From the NCBI RefSeq assembly GCF_000316575.1, contig NC_019682.1:2230001-2294000 (forward strand): 64,000 nucleotides of DNA, written 5' to 3'. The first letter of the stretch is position 1. Each line of letters begins with the position of its first letter. Source of the DNA: Calothrix sp. PCC 7507 (GTDB taxonomy: Bacteria > Cyanobacteriota > Cyanobacteriia > Cyanobacteriales > Nostocaceae). A program made the position numbers and the translations under genes. Positions 55,292-64,000 of the stretch are shown here, piece after piece. Below the pieces are notes generated by a model. That model was not told the DNA's origin. It saw only the letters and a program-made list of their open reading frames with translations, and did no database searches.

Positions 55292-56472
55292 TTTGTTTGC
55301 AGAAGTTTTACACCTAAAGACGATAAACTATCAATCACTTCTTCTACATTTACAATAATGTCAGAACGTAAAGGATCTTTATTACTGACTCCTCCAGTGA
55401 CAATTTTCTTATACGGCAGACCTAGTCTATGGGATAAATGTTCATACATTTTTGGTTGGAATTCATAGTTAAATATTTCTACTACTTTAGTTTCTGCTTG
55501 ACAAAATACTAAATTACCTAACCCTGCACCATGTGCGGCAACAATAACTTCTGCATTAGCAAAAATGCCTATTTGTTCGCACAAAGAGTAATCAGTTGCT
55601 GAAATAGAAATAAATCCTAACTTTGTGAGAGCTTCAACTAATTCATCTTCATTGAGAATTTTACGATTATTACTTGCATCTTTTCTATTGATATAGATTT
55701 TGTTTGATTTAAGTTGAGGAATTATCGCTTTGTGAAGAAAAGATTGTCGTAGGAAATCACAAATCCAAGCGGGAATTGGTTCTGAACTGGCTTCAATAGG
55801 ATGGTCTGAAACTACTAGTTTTTTAACTGTAATATTAGGATTATATATACTATCAATAGTACGAGCTAAATCAATATTTAAGTATGATAAAGTCTCACGT
55901 TGAAAAGAGTATTTTAAAGATGGTACAAGAAATAAATCAATATCATCATATAACCCAGATAACTTTAAAAGATGCAGTCTAGGAAGACAATCAAATAGCC
56001 AGTGAAAATAGTTATATTGACCAGCTCCACCTGTGAGCAAAGAAAATACCACAGCATCAAAAGTTTTTAAATTACTATAATATTTTCTTTGTGTAAAAAT
56101 ATTATTTTGGTTAGGTGGCAAAATCCGTCCATCTTCCCATTGCCAAGATGCACCTGATACAAGCAGATTATCTTTATTGATCACAGCTATACTCACATCT
56201 AAATCTGTATCAATTCGGGAATCATAGGTTATATAAATATTGTACTGAGAATTTTTATCGGGGATAACTATTTTGCGATAATCGTAGTTATGAGAACTTT
56301 CATATGTGTTAAGTTCTATAATTCCTGAAGGCTTGTTAAAATATCTATAAAACGGATTTACGAGTGAGCGATATAACTTACTTACAGCCTTTATTATTAA
56401 CCTGTTGGTATTCTCTTTTACTAGCTTTGATCTCAAAAGTTTGATTATACTTAATGATTTCATGAACAGCAT
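55288..56472 (-). CDS. Family 61 glycosyltransferase
   Basis: 394 aa. It matches the DUF563/GT61 family: LTGGAGQYNYFHWLFDCLPR in the middle (the G-x-x-x-H-x-x-x-D/E hallmark), KSNKIYINRKDASNNRKILN, and IFANAEVIVAAHGAGLGNLV near the C-terminus with the H-G-A motif. GT61 enzymes add pentoses or hexosamines in capsules and plant cell walls; the substrate here is unknown. Two nearby ATGs (56472, 56463), neither with a clear ribosome site. The TAG stop lies inside the terminal CTAG of a MITE-like element, so the C-terminus may be trimmed or altered. Confidence 0.82.
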   Translation of the reverse strand: MLFMKSLSIIKLLRSKLVKENTNRLIIKAVSKLYRSLVNPFYRYFNKPSGIIELNTYESSHNYDYRKIVIPDKNSQYNIYITYDSRIDTDLDVSIAVINKDNLLVSGASWQWEDGRILPPNQNNIFTQRKYYSNLKTFDAVVFSLLTGGAGQYNYFHWLFDCLPRLHLLKLSGLYDDIDLFLVPSLKYSFQRETLSYLNIDLARTIDSIYNPNITVKKLVVSDHPIEASSEPIPAWICDFLRQSFLHKAIIPQLKSNKIYINRKDASNNRKILNEDELVEALTKLGFISISATDYSLCEQIGIFANAEVIVAAHGAGLGNLVFCQAETKVVEIFNYEFQPKMYEHLSHRLGLPYKKIVTGGVSNKDPLRSDIIVNVEEVIDSLSSLGVKLLQTN

Positions 56473-56905
56473 ATTTTTGCACCAATAATACTAAAATGTA
56501 ATGTTTTTTTGAGATAAAGCCCATTTGAAATTCTCTGGAAGAGATAAGTTTGTAGTAAGCACTTTAGCGCTGGAAAAGCTAGATTTAAGTCCTGACTACA
56601 AACAAATTTACTCCTCACAATTAATGTGATAAACCAGGACTACAATTGAGTGCATCCTAGTTTTTATTATGCAGACGGAGAAAAACCAAAATGTCATTGT
56701 GTACTCCGCAGGAGTTGCAAGCTACGCGTAGCGTCTCGCACCAGAGGAACGACGTTCACGAAGTGTTCCCATTCCCTCGAAGAGGGTTCCCGTAGGGTAG
56801 GGTAGCAATCGCATAGACTTGTTATGAGTGGAAAATCTTGCGATTGCTTTGCTTCACTTCGTTATGCTCGCAATGACGGAGCCTTTAAAAAAGTGGGATG
56901 CTCCC
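56473..56905. other. Intergenic region with dispersed repeats
   Basis: No gene in these 433 bp. About 56690-56885 is a mosaic of short palindromic repeats (GCTACGCGTAGCGTCTCG; CCCTCGAAGAGGGTTCCC; GCGATTGCTTTGCTTCACTT), bracketed by the inverted pair GTCATTG/CAATGAC, as seen in many Nostoc intergenic elements. The left 200 bp hold the GT61 promoter. Confidence 0.55.
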
Positions 56906-57691
56906 CTACAATTTGACCTTGAAGAAAATTTCATAAGAACCGAAAAATAGTTTAACAAAACGCTGAGGTAAACACTCAAGTTGAGAACCATAAGCAGCGA
57001 TCGCTCTATTTTTTTTGTCTTGAACTGATGAAATTGAAAGTCGGTAAGCTGCAGCTAAATCCGGCAATTTTAGTTGTATAAACAGCAGAGATTCCCAAAA
57101 TAACCAAATCGGGTATTGTAATAAATCAACTGTGATTTCTGCTTGCTTTATTGCTTCCTTAACTAATTCATACGTGACTTGGTGGTCTGTATGACAGTCT
57201 TGACGATGAGGGACATACACTTCTTCTGGTTGATAAGTTTTCAGAACTTCAACTATCTGTGTAATAGTTTTTTCTCTTTCCTCATGGGTTAAATTTTGCA
57301 ATTGACCATCTGGCTTTTGTAAAAAGTGAATTTTTGATGATTCAACACCTAATATTTTGAGTGCTGTTATTGCCTCTCGTTCTCGCATTTCAATGATTTT
57401 TTCTTCCGAAAGAGGTTGAGAACCACCACATCCACTACCATCAGTCAGAAAAACCACAATCACTGGTATTCCATGTTCGCGTTTCAGTGATATCATCCCC
57501 CCACAACCAAATGTTTCATCATCTTGATGAGGAGAAAAAACCATAGCTGATTTATCGCTGAATCCTAAAATTTCACTCCGATGGTTGATAATCCATTTAT
57601 TTACTATGTGAGAGTGGGTATATTGAATTCGATGCAGTAAACTGTCAGGAATAACTCTTTTGATGAGATGGATAATTTTTTCGATTTTCAT
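56906..57691 (-). CDS. PIG-L family deacetylase (LmbE-like)
   Basis: 261 aa. Zinc site PHQDDETFGCGG at residues 54-65 (H55, D57-D58 of the AHPDDE motif) and the third ligand in VPHRQDCHTDHQVTYE near 165. The family removes N-acetyl groups from GlcNAc-type sugars (GlcNAc-PI, mycothiol and bacillithiol precursors, and some EPS sugars). Its start directly abuts the stop of the sugar-phosphate transferase, which suggests deacetylation of a lipid-linked HexNAc made by that enzyme or of the polymer. No signal peptide, so action in the cytoplasm is expected. Confidence 0.88.
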   Translation of the reverse strand: MKIEKIIHLIKRVIPDSLLHRIQYTHSHIVNKWIINHRSEILGFSDKSAMVFSPHQDDETFGCGGMISLKREHGIPVIVVFLTDGSGCGGSQPLSEEKIIEMREREAITALKILGVESSKIHFLQKPDGQLQNLTHEEREKTITQIVEVLKTYQPEEVYVPHRQDCHTDHQVTYELVKEAIKQAEITVDLLQYPIWLFWESLLFIQLKLPDLAAAYRLSISSVQDKKNRAIAAYGSQLECLPQRFVKLFFGSYEIFFKVKL

Positions 57692-59119
57692 TTAGTAAGC
57701 ACCTGTCTTGTTGAAGACCACATTTATAGTTTTCAGCAAGATTTTTAGATCAAGCCAGATAGACCAGTTCTCAATGTAAGAAATATCTAGTTTCACTCCA
57801 TCTTCAAAGTTATCGATATCTGAGCGACCTGAAACCTGCCATAATCCGGTAATTCCTGGTAGAACTTCTTGGCGGATAAAATGCTTTGTCTTGAATTTCT
57901 CTACATCTCTAATTGGTAAAGGACGGGGACCAACAAGACTCATTTCTCCAAGTAATACATTAAAAATTTGGGGTAATTCATCCAGACTGTAACGACGTAA
58001 AAATTTACCAATTGGTGTGATGCGAGGGTCGTCTTTCAATTTAAATAAAACACCATCTTTGATTTCATTTTTAGCTTCTAAGGATGATTGCAACTTTTCA
58101 GCATTAACCACCATTGTCCGGAATTTCCACATTTTGAATTGTTGACAATGTAAACCAATTCGGTTTTGTTGAAAAAAGATTGAACCAGGAGAATCAAGCT
58201 TAATTAGCAAGGCAATCAACAAATAGACAGGTGTAAGTATAAGTAGCAAAATTGTGGAGCAAAAAATGTCAAAACAACGTTTTATCCAAAAACTGCTACC
58301 TGCAATAATTGGTGCGGGAATTGATAGACAAGCTACTTCACCAACCTTGGATAATATAGATTTGGAAGGCAGAAAGTCTTTATCTGTTGGCAGAATCCAG
58401 AGGGTGATACCAGCACTCATAAAATGCCAGGATATATATAGACGATTCTTAATAGCATTCCAAGAAACAAAAGCCTCGACTATACCCTGTTTACGCAGAA
58501 ACTCAAAGGTTGCTTCCCGATTATCTCTATCAAGTGAGCTAGCTTCAGATACTCCTAAAAGGTTATAACAATTTTGTTTTTCAATCAAGCTAATACTATT
58601 TTCTTGATCTTCTAAATCGGTAATCAGAAAAACTGAATGCCGAATTGATCCGCGCTTACGTACTAGGTTGATCACGACATCGAATATCCAGCGTTCTAAA
58701 CTGATAAAAGCTATGGAGAACAACCAAAAAATTAAAAATGTTGAGCGCGATAGATAGCGATTTGGCTCGTAGAGAAAGGCAATTAATAGCAGAAAACATT
58801 CCGCTAATGAAACTACTTTTATCAGTTCTAAATAATTGCGACGTTGAATACCAGGCTCATATAATCTCTGGATTGCCATCATCCCTATTCCTACTACTAA
58901 AATTAGTAGTTGAAAAGATGAATTCTCCGTCCATTGTGATTCTAATGGAGTTCCATAAAATACTGCTAACTTCCATGCTAATTTTAAGGCTATGGTATCT
59001 AGTAATACGAGTGTGAATATCCGGAGGACTTTAATTGCGAATCCTCTGTGTAATCTTGTACCCTTAGCTGACCTTAAGTCTGGTTTTAAATTGACTATTG
59101 ATAAGTATCTAGAGTGCAT
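57692..59119 (-). CDS. Polyprenyl glycosylphosphotransferase, full-length, number 4 of 4
   Basis: 475 aa from ATG 59119, which has GGGAGAC upstream; the longer frame to 59197 overlaps the xylanase gene and is rejected. N-terminal helices (about 30-145), a middle nucleotide-binding-like part, and the catalytic domain from about 285: KRCFDIFCSTILLLILTPVY, KFRTMVVNAEKLQSSLE, the DE dyad in YSLDELPQIFNVLLGEMSLV, VGPRPLPIRDVEKF and LWQVSGRSDIDNFEDGVKLD, ending FNKTGAY. UndP-Glc or UndP-HexNAc type transferases share this set. The neighbour PIG-L suggests an N-acetylated first sugar. Confidence 0.92.
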   Translation of the reverse strand: MHSRYLSIVNLKPDLRSAKGTRLHRGFAIKVLRIFTLVLLDTIALKLAWKLAVFYGTPLESQWTENSSFQLLILVVGIGMMAIQRLYEPGIQRRNYLELIKVVSLAECFLLLIAFLYEPNRYLSRSTFLIFWLFSIAFISLERWIFDVVINLVRKRGSIRHSVFLITDLEDQENSISLIEKQNCYNLLGVSEASSLDRDNREATFEFLRKQGIVEAFVSWNAIKNRLYISWHFMSAGITLWILPTDKDFLPSKSILSKVGEVACLSIPAPIIAGSSFWIKRCFDIFCSTILLLILTPVYLLIALLIKLDSPGSIFFQQNRIGLHCQQFKMWKFRTMVVNAEKLQSSLEAKNEIKDGVLFKLKDDPRITPIGKFLRRYSLDELPQIFNVLLGEMSLVGPRPLPIRDVEKFKTKHFIRQEVLPGITGLWQVSGRSDIDNFEDGVKLDISYIENWSIWLDLKILLKTINVVFNKTGAY

Positions 59120-59156
59120 TTTTAGTCTCCCTGATGTTTTGTTGTAGAGTGAGTTT

Positions 59157-60323
59157 CTAACGTTTTCTAGCCTTGTCAAAAGCTCTAGCCATAGCATTCC
59201 AGGCCAACTTACGTTGGAGATTTGAGTCCAATGGCAAAGGACGTACTGGTTTACTATCGGATCGGGGATTATATGTTGAATTCCAAGTGTAGCGATCGCT
59301 CAAACCCCAAGTTAATACACCAATCACGGCAGGCTCGTCTAGAACAACCGACAGATAATCTTCGTAGACACCAGCAACTATGCGATCGCGTACTCCAGAA
59401 TTTTCAGGTAATCTCACATCTGTGACATCTAGTTCGGTAATCAGAATTTTGAGACCTAAACTAGCAACATCCGCTAGAAATTTCCGGAGTTTATGCGGAT
59501 TGAATGGGGTATCATCACTCGATAAATGAGATTGGATGCCGAGTCCATGAATTGGTGTTCCTCTAGATTTCAGACTCTTTAGCAATTTTAAAACTGCTAC
59601 TCTTTTGGCACCACCTTCAGGAGTATCGTACTCCAAACCATAGTCGTTATAAACTAGCAAGGCTTGAGGATCAGCTTGCGCGGCAACCCGAAAGGCAAGT
59701 TCGATATAATTTGGCCCCAAAAACTGCATCCAGGGAGTATTTTTTAACCCGTCGGAGCGGCCATCTTTTGGTTCAACTGCCTCGTTTACTACATCCCAGG
59801 AATGTATTCTACCTGCATAGTGTTTAGTAACTGTTGAAATGTGTTCTGTTAAGAATTTTTCCGCATTCCCTGAGTTAACTGTTGTCTTAAACCACGCAGG
59901 CAAAGCATCATGCCAGACTAAAGTATGCCCGCGAAACAGCATGTTGTGATTTTTGGCAAACTCTGCTAACCAATCACTTTGGGTGAAGTCAAACTTCTTG
60001 GGAGTAGGGCGCAAAAAGTTCCACTTGAGTTCACCTTCTGGAACCAGAATGCTGCATTCTTGAGCAAATTGAGTGGCAAAAGCAGTATCTTTCGAGAGTA
60101 TATCTTGACTACTCGCCGCACCAAAAATCAATCCTTTTGTAGCGGCGCGCTTTCGTAGAGTGGCTATTCCAGACACTTTAAAGTCTCTTTTGAGATTAGC
60201 AAGGGCTTGGAGCTTGTGACTATCGTATCTAGTCTTAGTGAGTGCGATCGCTCCAATACTGCTCAAGCTAGCTAAACTTAACCATAAAGCGTGTCGTCTA
60301 CCTACTAATCGCCTACTGAGCAT
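59157..60323 (-). CDS. Endo-1,4-beta-xylanase-like GH10 enzyme
   Basis: 388 aa, true GH10 family. Acid/base Glu181 in WDVVNEAVEP, nucleophile Glu297 in ILITELDVTD, plus GHTLVWHDALPAWF (132-145), YNDYGLEYD and LTWGLSDRYTWN. N-terminal region RRLVGRRHALWLSLASLSSI is a signal peptide or anchor of possible Tat type (RRHAL), so the enzyme should be exported. It lies inside an EPS block and its start overlaps the end of the preceding WecB-like gene by 11 bp, so it is co-expressed with polymer assembly. The natural target is probably the cluster's own glycan rather than plant xylan; that is inference. Confidence 0.92.
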   Translation of the reverse strand: MLSRRLVGRRHALWLSLASLSSIGAIALTKTRYDSHKLQALANLKRDFKVSGIATLRKRAATKGLIFGAASSQDILSKDTAFATQFAQECSILVPEGELKWNFLRPTPKKFDFTQSDWLAEFAKNHNMLFRGHTLVWHDALPAWFKTTVNSGNAEKFLTEHISTVTKHYAGRIHSWDVVNEAVEPKDGRSDGLKNTPWMQFLGPNYIELAFRVAAQADPQALLVYNDYGLEYDTPEGGAKRVAVLKLLKSLKSRGTPIHGLGIQSHLSSDDTPFNPHKLRKFLADVASLGLKILITELDVTDVRLPENSGVRDRIVAGVYEDYLSVVLDEPAVIGVLTWGLSDRYTWNSTYNPRSDSKPVRPLPLDSNLQRKLAWNAMARAFDKARKR

Positions 60324-61071
60324 TGAGAATTTCCTGTAAAAATAGTCTAGCTATAAACCAAGGCTCTACTAAATAACGCCTCCAGAGCCTTTTTGGCTCA
60401 CTACATAAGCGATACAACCATTCCAAACCTAGTTGCCCCATCCAACGAGGTGGAGTAGGAACTGCTCCAGCCACATAGTCTATACAAGCTCCACTAGTCA
60501 AAATAGCATTGGGATGAATAGAGTCTAGGTTTTCTAAAATCCAGTGTTCTTGACGCGGCATACCCATTCCCAGCATTAATATATGGGGCTGGAAGGCATT
60601 AATTGTTGACAGAATATTCAGGTTTTCTTGGCTTCTGTCACGAGTATTGATGTAGCCATGAGCTGTAGCAATCTCTAAGGTGGGAAATTTTTCCTGTAAG
60701 ACTCTAGCTCCTTGTTCTGCAACTCCTGGCTTTGAACCGAAATAAAACACACGCCAACCCTGGTGTGCAGATTCAGCCATCAGAGGCCATATCCAGTCAG
60801 CATAGGTTACTCTTTGCTCTCGTTTCAGTGGAAAACCTAACAATTTCCCAATCCATACCAACGGCATACCGTCAATATGCACGTAGTTCGCTTTGGCATA
60901 AAAGGCGCGCATTTTAGCGTCATGATGGTATAGATAAAGGCTGTGAAGATTGTGATTAGCAATAATCCATCGTTCGTTTTGGGTAATAGACTCTGCAATC
61001 AAAGAGTTGAGATCAGGAATTGATAGTGCATCTACCTGAACACCAAGAAACTTGCAAGGCGATCGTTGCAT
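60313..61071 (-). CDS. WecB/TagA/CpsF family glycosyltransferase (GT26)
   Basis: 252 aa. Family blocks: VDALSIPDLNSLIAESITQN, DGMPLVWIGKLLGFPLKREQ, RVTYADWIWPLMAESAHQGW, the catalytic region LMLGMGMPRQEHWILENL, GACIDYVAGAVPTPPRWMGQ and a C-terminal helix LEWLYRLCSEPKRLWRRYLV that docks to the membrane. Members add N-acetylmannosaminuronic acid, ManNAc or other sugars to a polyprenyl-diphospho-sugar as the second step. Here it would act after the PGT at 57692. The 3-prime end overlaps the xylanase start. Confidence 0.92.
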   Translation of the reverse strand: MQRSPCKFLGVQVDALSIPDLNSLIAESITQNERWIIANHNLHSLYLYHHDAKMRAFYAKANYVHIDGMPLVWIGKLLGFPLKREQRVTYADWIWPLMAESAHQGWRVFYFGSKPGVAEQGARVLQEKFPTLEIATAHGYINTRDRSQENLNILSTINAFQPHILMLGMGMPRQEHWILENLDSIHPNAILTSGACIDYVAGAVPTPPRWMGQLGLEWLYRLCSEPKRLWRRYLVEPWFIARLFLQEILNAQ

Positions 61072-61157
61072 ATGCGCTAATTCTGGATTTCTGATTGGTA
61101 AATTGGGCTATTTATTTAGCCTTAAAAGAAGTTTGTTATGTATTAACAACAGACAAA

Positions 61158-62375
61158 CTAAAGCTTCTTCAACTTCTTTGTTTCGAGCAGAATTTTAGCA
61201 ATTATTTCCGCTTTTACACTCCAAGAATATCTGTCTTGAATCATAGTATGCGCGGCTTCCACAAGTGGCTGATATTTCTCCAAATTTAGTGCCACTTCCA
61301 TTAAGACATTAGCAATTTCTGGAACCGAGTATCCTGTCTCCAAAAGATGTTGTAAATGATGAAAATCTTCTAAACATCTCAAGCCTTCAGGAGTGGAGAC
61401 AACTAACTTACTGCTAGCGAAATAATCTAGAGCTTTATTACGTGCGCCACCAGCAACCGCTTGCTTAGGAAATGGCAGCAGTCCTATATCTGCATATTTC
61501 AGATGACTTACAAAATCTTTGCGTTCTGGCAAGAACCCCAAAAAAGTAATATTCGATGGTAGCGCTTCTTCAATTTTATCAGCATCACGCCCAATCACAA
61601 CAAAGTGAATATTTTTTTTATATTTTTCCAGGTATTTAGCTATTTCAATGGTCATGGAAATAGACATATCATTACTGGGAAACTGAAATGTTTTCGGAGC
61701 AACAACAACAACTATTTTTGCTGGACGTAATACTTCGTAAGGGTCTGTTTCAGTAACGAATTCAGGATTAAGTAAATCTTCTGTTACTCCATTACCTATA
61801 CAATAAATATTGTGCGGTTTTATAGGATACCATTGTGATATTAACCGAGGAATTGATTCACCAGCAGCAATAATGGGATTACCAGAAAATATTAGTACCC
61901 CTTGAGCAATGTATGTCTTGATAAGTTGCACAAACTCTTTGAATGGATTAGCAACAGAAAATAACCGACTCCAGTATTCATAAGCAGAAAAAGTGTGGAA
62001 ATCCAGCACTAGAGAGCAGTTTTGTTGTTTTTTAAGCTTCAGTGCCATCAGAGCAGCTAATCCAGGCAATGTTTCTTGAGCATATATGATATCAGGGCGA
62101 AATTCTTCGATACTCTTGACGATTGCTTTAACATATGAACTCAAACTTCTTGAGCCAACAGATACAAAGGGTGCGTAGTCAACTGCTGAACAATTTAAGC
62201 CAAGCTGACAAACCTCAAAATATTTGATGAGGTATCGTCCGAGGTAAAATGGTCTTGTAAACGCACCAAATGGTTGGCTAGAATCAAGCGTAGAAACAAT
62301 CAGTAAGCGTTTATTTGTAACATCTGGAAGTTGAACATCCAAATTCTTTGGATCTGAAACTAATGTCATATTCAT
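61158..62375 (-). CDS. Glycosyltransferase, GT-B fold (GT4-like)
   Basis: 405 aa. N-terminal blocks LLIVSTLDSSQPFGAFTRPF, IIYAQETLPGLAALMALKLK and LVLDFHTFSAYEYWSRLFSV; C-terminal domain with NIYCIGNGVTEDLLNPE, FVVIGRDADKIEEALPSNIT, HLKYADIGLLPFPKQAVAGG and ARNKALDYFASSKLVVSTPE, which occupy the donor-binding positions of group 1 transferases. The usual E-x7-E is replaced by a looser version (A-x-D...N-K-A-L-D-Y). Third gene from the edge in block 3. Confidence 0.8.
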   Translation of the reverse strand: MNMTLVSDPKNLDVQLPDVTNKRLLIVSTLDSSQPFGAFTRPFYLGRYLIKYFEVCQLGLNCSAVDYAPFVSVGSRSLSSYVKAIVKSIEEFRPDIIYAQETLPGLAALMALKLKKQQNCSLVLDFHTFSAYEYWSRLFSVANPFKEFVQLIKTYIAQGVLIFSGNPIIAAGESIPRLISQWYPIKPHNIYCIGNGVTEDLLNPEFVTETDPYEVLRPAKIVVVVAPKTFQFPSNDMSISMTIEIAKYLEKYKKNIHFVVIGRDADKIEEALPSNITFLGFLPERKDFVSHLKYADIGLLPFPKQAVAGGARNKALDYFASSKLVVSTPEGLRCLEDFHHLQHLLETGYSVPEIANVLMEVALNLEKYQPLVEAAHTMIQDRYSWSVKAEIIAKILLETKKLKKL

Positions 62376-62448
62376 TTTGTTGCTATAAAATGCTTTATCC
62401 CATCAGTGAAATAGATTTTTCTATTTGGATGAGACTCGATGTTTATAT

Positions 62449-63342
62449 TTAAGCCTTGGAGTTTTGTTGTTGTGTTTCTTCAGTAAAAGCAGGAGACTCA
62501 TTTAGATTTTTATAGCCGATGATGGCACGTAGATAAGGTAATATCCAGTATAAAAACCAAAAGTTACCCGAGTGTCTCCTCACAAAAACAGTCCATGCTC
62601 GTATGGGATAACCTTTGATTTGGAGTATTTTATTTAAGCGTTCATGAACAGATAACTTAGTATCAACCCAGCTACCCCGAACAGAATTTTTAGAGCAAGT
62701 ACCCACATATCCAGGTGCTATCCATACTGAACAATCTAACTGACGCGCTCTTAATCCGTAGTCTAAATCGCCTAATGTATGGATAAAAGCAGGATCTAAA
62801 TTACCTACCTTCTCAGCAACGGAATTAGGAATGAGTACGCAATTTCCGTACATTGTGTCGCATTCTTGAAGTTCTTGGCTGGGTTGGACAAATTCATATT
62901 TATTGGAGTACCAAATCTTTGATTTTACAGCACCGCCATATGTTGGCTTTCCTGATATCGCATCTCGAGTTGAACCAACAATTATCGAGTTTGGATAACC
63001 TTTTTCTACGAGTTGATGGTGAGTAGTCTGAAGTTTACTTAAAGCATTTGCATCAAGTATCGTGTCATCATTTAACCAGAGATAGTAGTCATAATTTCTC
63101 TTTAAAGCTTCACTAAAAGCTAAGTGCATTCCTCCTACCCAGAAGAGATTTCCATTTCCTTTTAGGATATTAACTAATGGATAATTTGCTTTGACTATAT
63201 CTGCAGTGCCATCAGAGCTACCATCATCAACTAGATAAACATTAAAAGCAACATTCTGTTGATAAAGTGCTTGTAGACAATACAGTGTTATATTACATCT
63301 GTTATAACAAGTTATCAGCACTGCTATCGTAGCATTATTCAT
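62449..63342 (-). CDS. Family 2 glycosyltransferase
   Basis: 297 aa. IAVLITCYNRCNITLYCLQA start, VYLVDDGSSDGTADIVKANY, GNLFWVGGMHLAFSEALKRN, DxD block YYLWLNDDTILDANALSKLQ, YGGAVKSKIWYSNKYEF, YGNCVLIPNSVAEKVGNLDP and HTLGDLDYGLRARQL. This arrangement fits the GT2 group of cell-wall/capsule rhamnosyl- and galactosyltransferases (GlfT/WbbL-like). The C-terminal stretch FWFLYWILPYLRAIIGYKNL may touch the membrane. Confidence 0.87.
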   Translation of the reverse strand: MNNATIAVLITCYNRCNITLYCLQALYQQNVAFNVYLVDDGSSDGTADIVKANYPLVNILKGNGNLFWVGGMHLAFSEALKRNYDYYLWLNDDTILDANALSKLQTTHHQLVEKGYPNSIIVGSTRDAISGKPTYGGAVKSKIWYSNKYEFVQPSQELQECDTMYGNCVLIPNSVAEKVGNLDPAFIHTLGDLDYGLRARQLDCSVWIAPGYVGTCSKNSVRGSWVDTKLSVHERLNKILQIKGYPIRAWTVFVRRHSGNFWFLYWILPYLRAIIGYKNLNESPAFTEETQQQNSKA

Positions 63343-63433
63343 GGTATTTCCCCCAAATCATTTATTAGTTTATCTAACAATCGAAGTGATTCCATCAAAT
63401 CAATATCTCATTTTTTTGATTATTGATTGATTT

Positions 63434-64000
63434 TTATATTGCTAGAGTGTTGTATTTAATTGTTGTTTTTTGCAATCGACTCAACTCGATTTTGGATGAA
63501 ACTGCTATAGAAACGTAAGTAATCCAAAATAAATTATTTGGTGTAATAAATGTCATGCTCTCACTAAGATTTGTGATAAGAGTTATCCCTACAAATACCA
63601 ACATCCAAAAATATTCTATGTTCCTAATTGTTAGTAAAAGTATTGTGATTCTGTGTAATAAACTAAAAAAGTTAAATAAACATAAAGATAAACCTACTAA
63701 TCCAAGGTTTAGAAATAGATCCAAAAAGCCATTATGAGAAATATTAGCTACTGGTTTTTTACTAGACGTATCAATAATATTTTCTAATCCAGTCTTTTCA
63801 TCACCTAACCATGTATTATTCAGGACATAATCAGAAGCTTCGGAACCCCAAAATCCATAATATCCGTAACCTAAAATTGGTCTTTCTAATCCTTTTTCAA
63901 TTACTAAACTCCATATGGGTGTACGCCCGTTAAATTCCAAATTTTTTCCCAAAATATTAATAAATATACTTTCTATATTCATTAAAAATGAGATAACTAA
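63434..64000 (-). CDS. Wzy-type polymerase or O-antigen ligase, C-terminal part, number 3 of 3 (partial)
   Basis: Open from the right edge to 63434. There is an ATG at 63982, but the frame continues to the edge (LVISFL before it), and LGKNLEFNGRTPIWSLVIEK followed by RPILGYGYYGFWGS is the conserved periplasmic block in the middle or late part of O-antigen ligase/polymerase proteins, so the start lies outside. Three further membrane helices follow the block, with HNGFLDLFLNLGLVGLSLCL as the typical next motif. The sequence is AT-rich. It should be the polymerase of block 3. Confidence 0.82.
   Translation of the reverse strand, partial: LVISFLMNIESIFINILGKNLEFNGRTPIWSLVIEKGLERPILGYGYYGFWGSEASDYVLNNTWLGDEKTGLENIIDTSSKKPVANISHNGFLDLFLNLGLVGLSLCLFNFFSLLHRITILLLTIRNIEYFWMLVFVGITLITNLSESMTFITPNNLFWITYVSIAVSSKIELSRLQKTTIKYNTLAI

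Noticed and set aside
59120-59197. Longer start of the fourth sugar-phosphate transferase
   Set aside because: It would overlap the xylanase gene and lacks a ribosome site; ATG 59119 has GGGAGAC.

Overview
The window looks like chromosomal DNA of a filamentous, heterocyst-type cyanobacterium (Nostoc/Anabaena/Calothrix group). The photosystem II assembly lipoprotein Psb27 places it in the cyanobacteria. Three further traits fit that group: many GCGATCGC (HIP1) octamers, heptanucleotide repeats in the gaps between genes (TTATCAG, GGGTATT and TTTTGAC types), and several cyanobacteria-typical families (DUF3318, DUF2232, UPF0284-type CobT). The genus is an inference; no rRNA is present. I found no tRNA, rRNA, CRISPR array, prophage or intact transposase.

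From 1 to about 17.6 kb the genes are mostly single housekeeping or conserved cyanobacterial genes: a partial conserved protein, a DUF3318 protein, a GT2-GtrA glycosyltransferase, cofH, psb27, a secreted GH10-like hydrolase, CobT, a DUF2232 membrane protein, a Crp/Fnr regulator, a 1286-residue protein with an Hsp70-like ATPase domain, a first sugar-phosphate transferase, an orphan sugar ABC permease and 5-formyl-THF cyclo-ligase.

From about 18.8 kb to the right edge the window is one very large exopolysaccharide/O-antigen-like region made of several blocks. Block 1 (+, 18.9-31.2 kb) has an Alg14/Alg13-like pair, a Wzc-like chain-length protein, a Wzy polymerase, four glycosyltransferases, two methyltransferases and a Wzx flippase. 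Next come gmd-fcl (GDP-fucose, -), a second sugar-phosphate transferase with a GT4 (-), a CSP41-like SDR and the full dTDP-rhamnose set rfbB-A-C-D (+). Block 2 (-, 51.0-41.5 kb) has a BY-kinase, a flippase, a GT4, a second polymerase, a CgeB-like GT and two GT2s. A third sugar-phosphate transferase overlapping galE (+), pgsA (-) and a GT61 (-) follow. Block 3 (-, running off the right edge to 56.9 kb) has a third polymerase, GT2, GT4, a WecB/TagA/CpsF transferase, a GH10 xylanase, a fourth sugar-phosphate transferase and a PIG-L deacetylase.

The region therefore holds parts of at least three polysaccharide assembly lines: four monotopic phosphoglycosyltransferases to start chains, three Wzy-type polymerases, two Wzx flippases and two Wzc-type proteins. 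They share pools of GDP-fucose, dTDP-rhamnose and UDP-galactose. Block 2 and parts of blocks 1 and 3 are visibly AT-rich and poor in HIP1 sites, which fits acquired or fast-diversifying DNA. The gaps hold several MITE-like elements; two near-identical copies of one of them lie in inverted orientation at the two sides of the main locus (17.96 and 55.18 kb).
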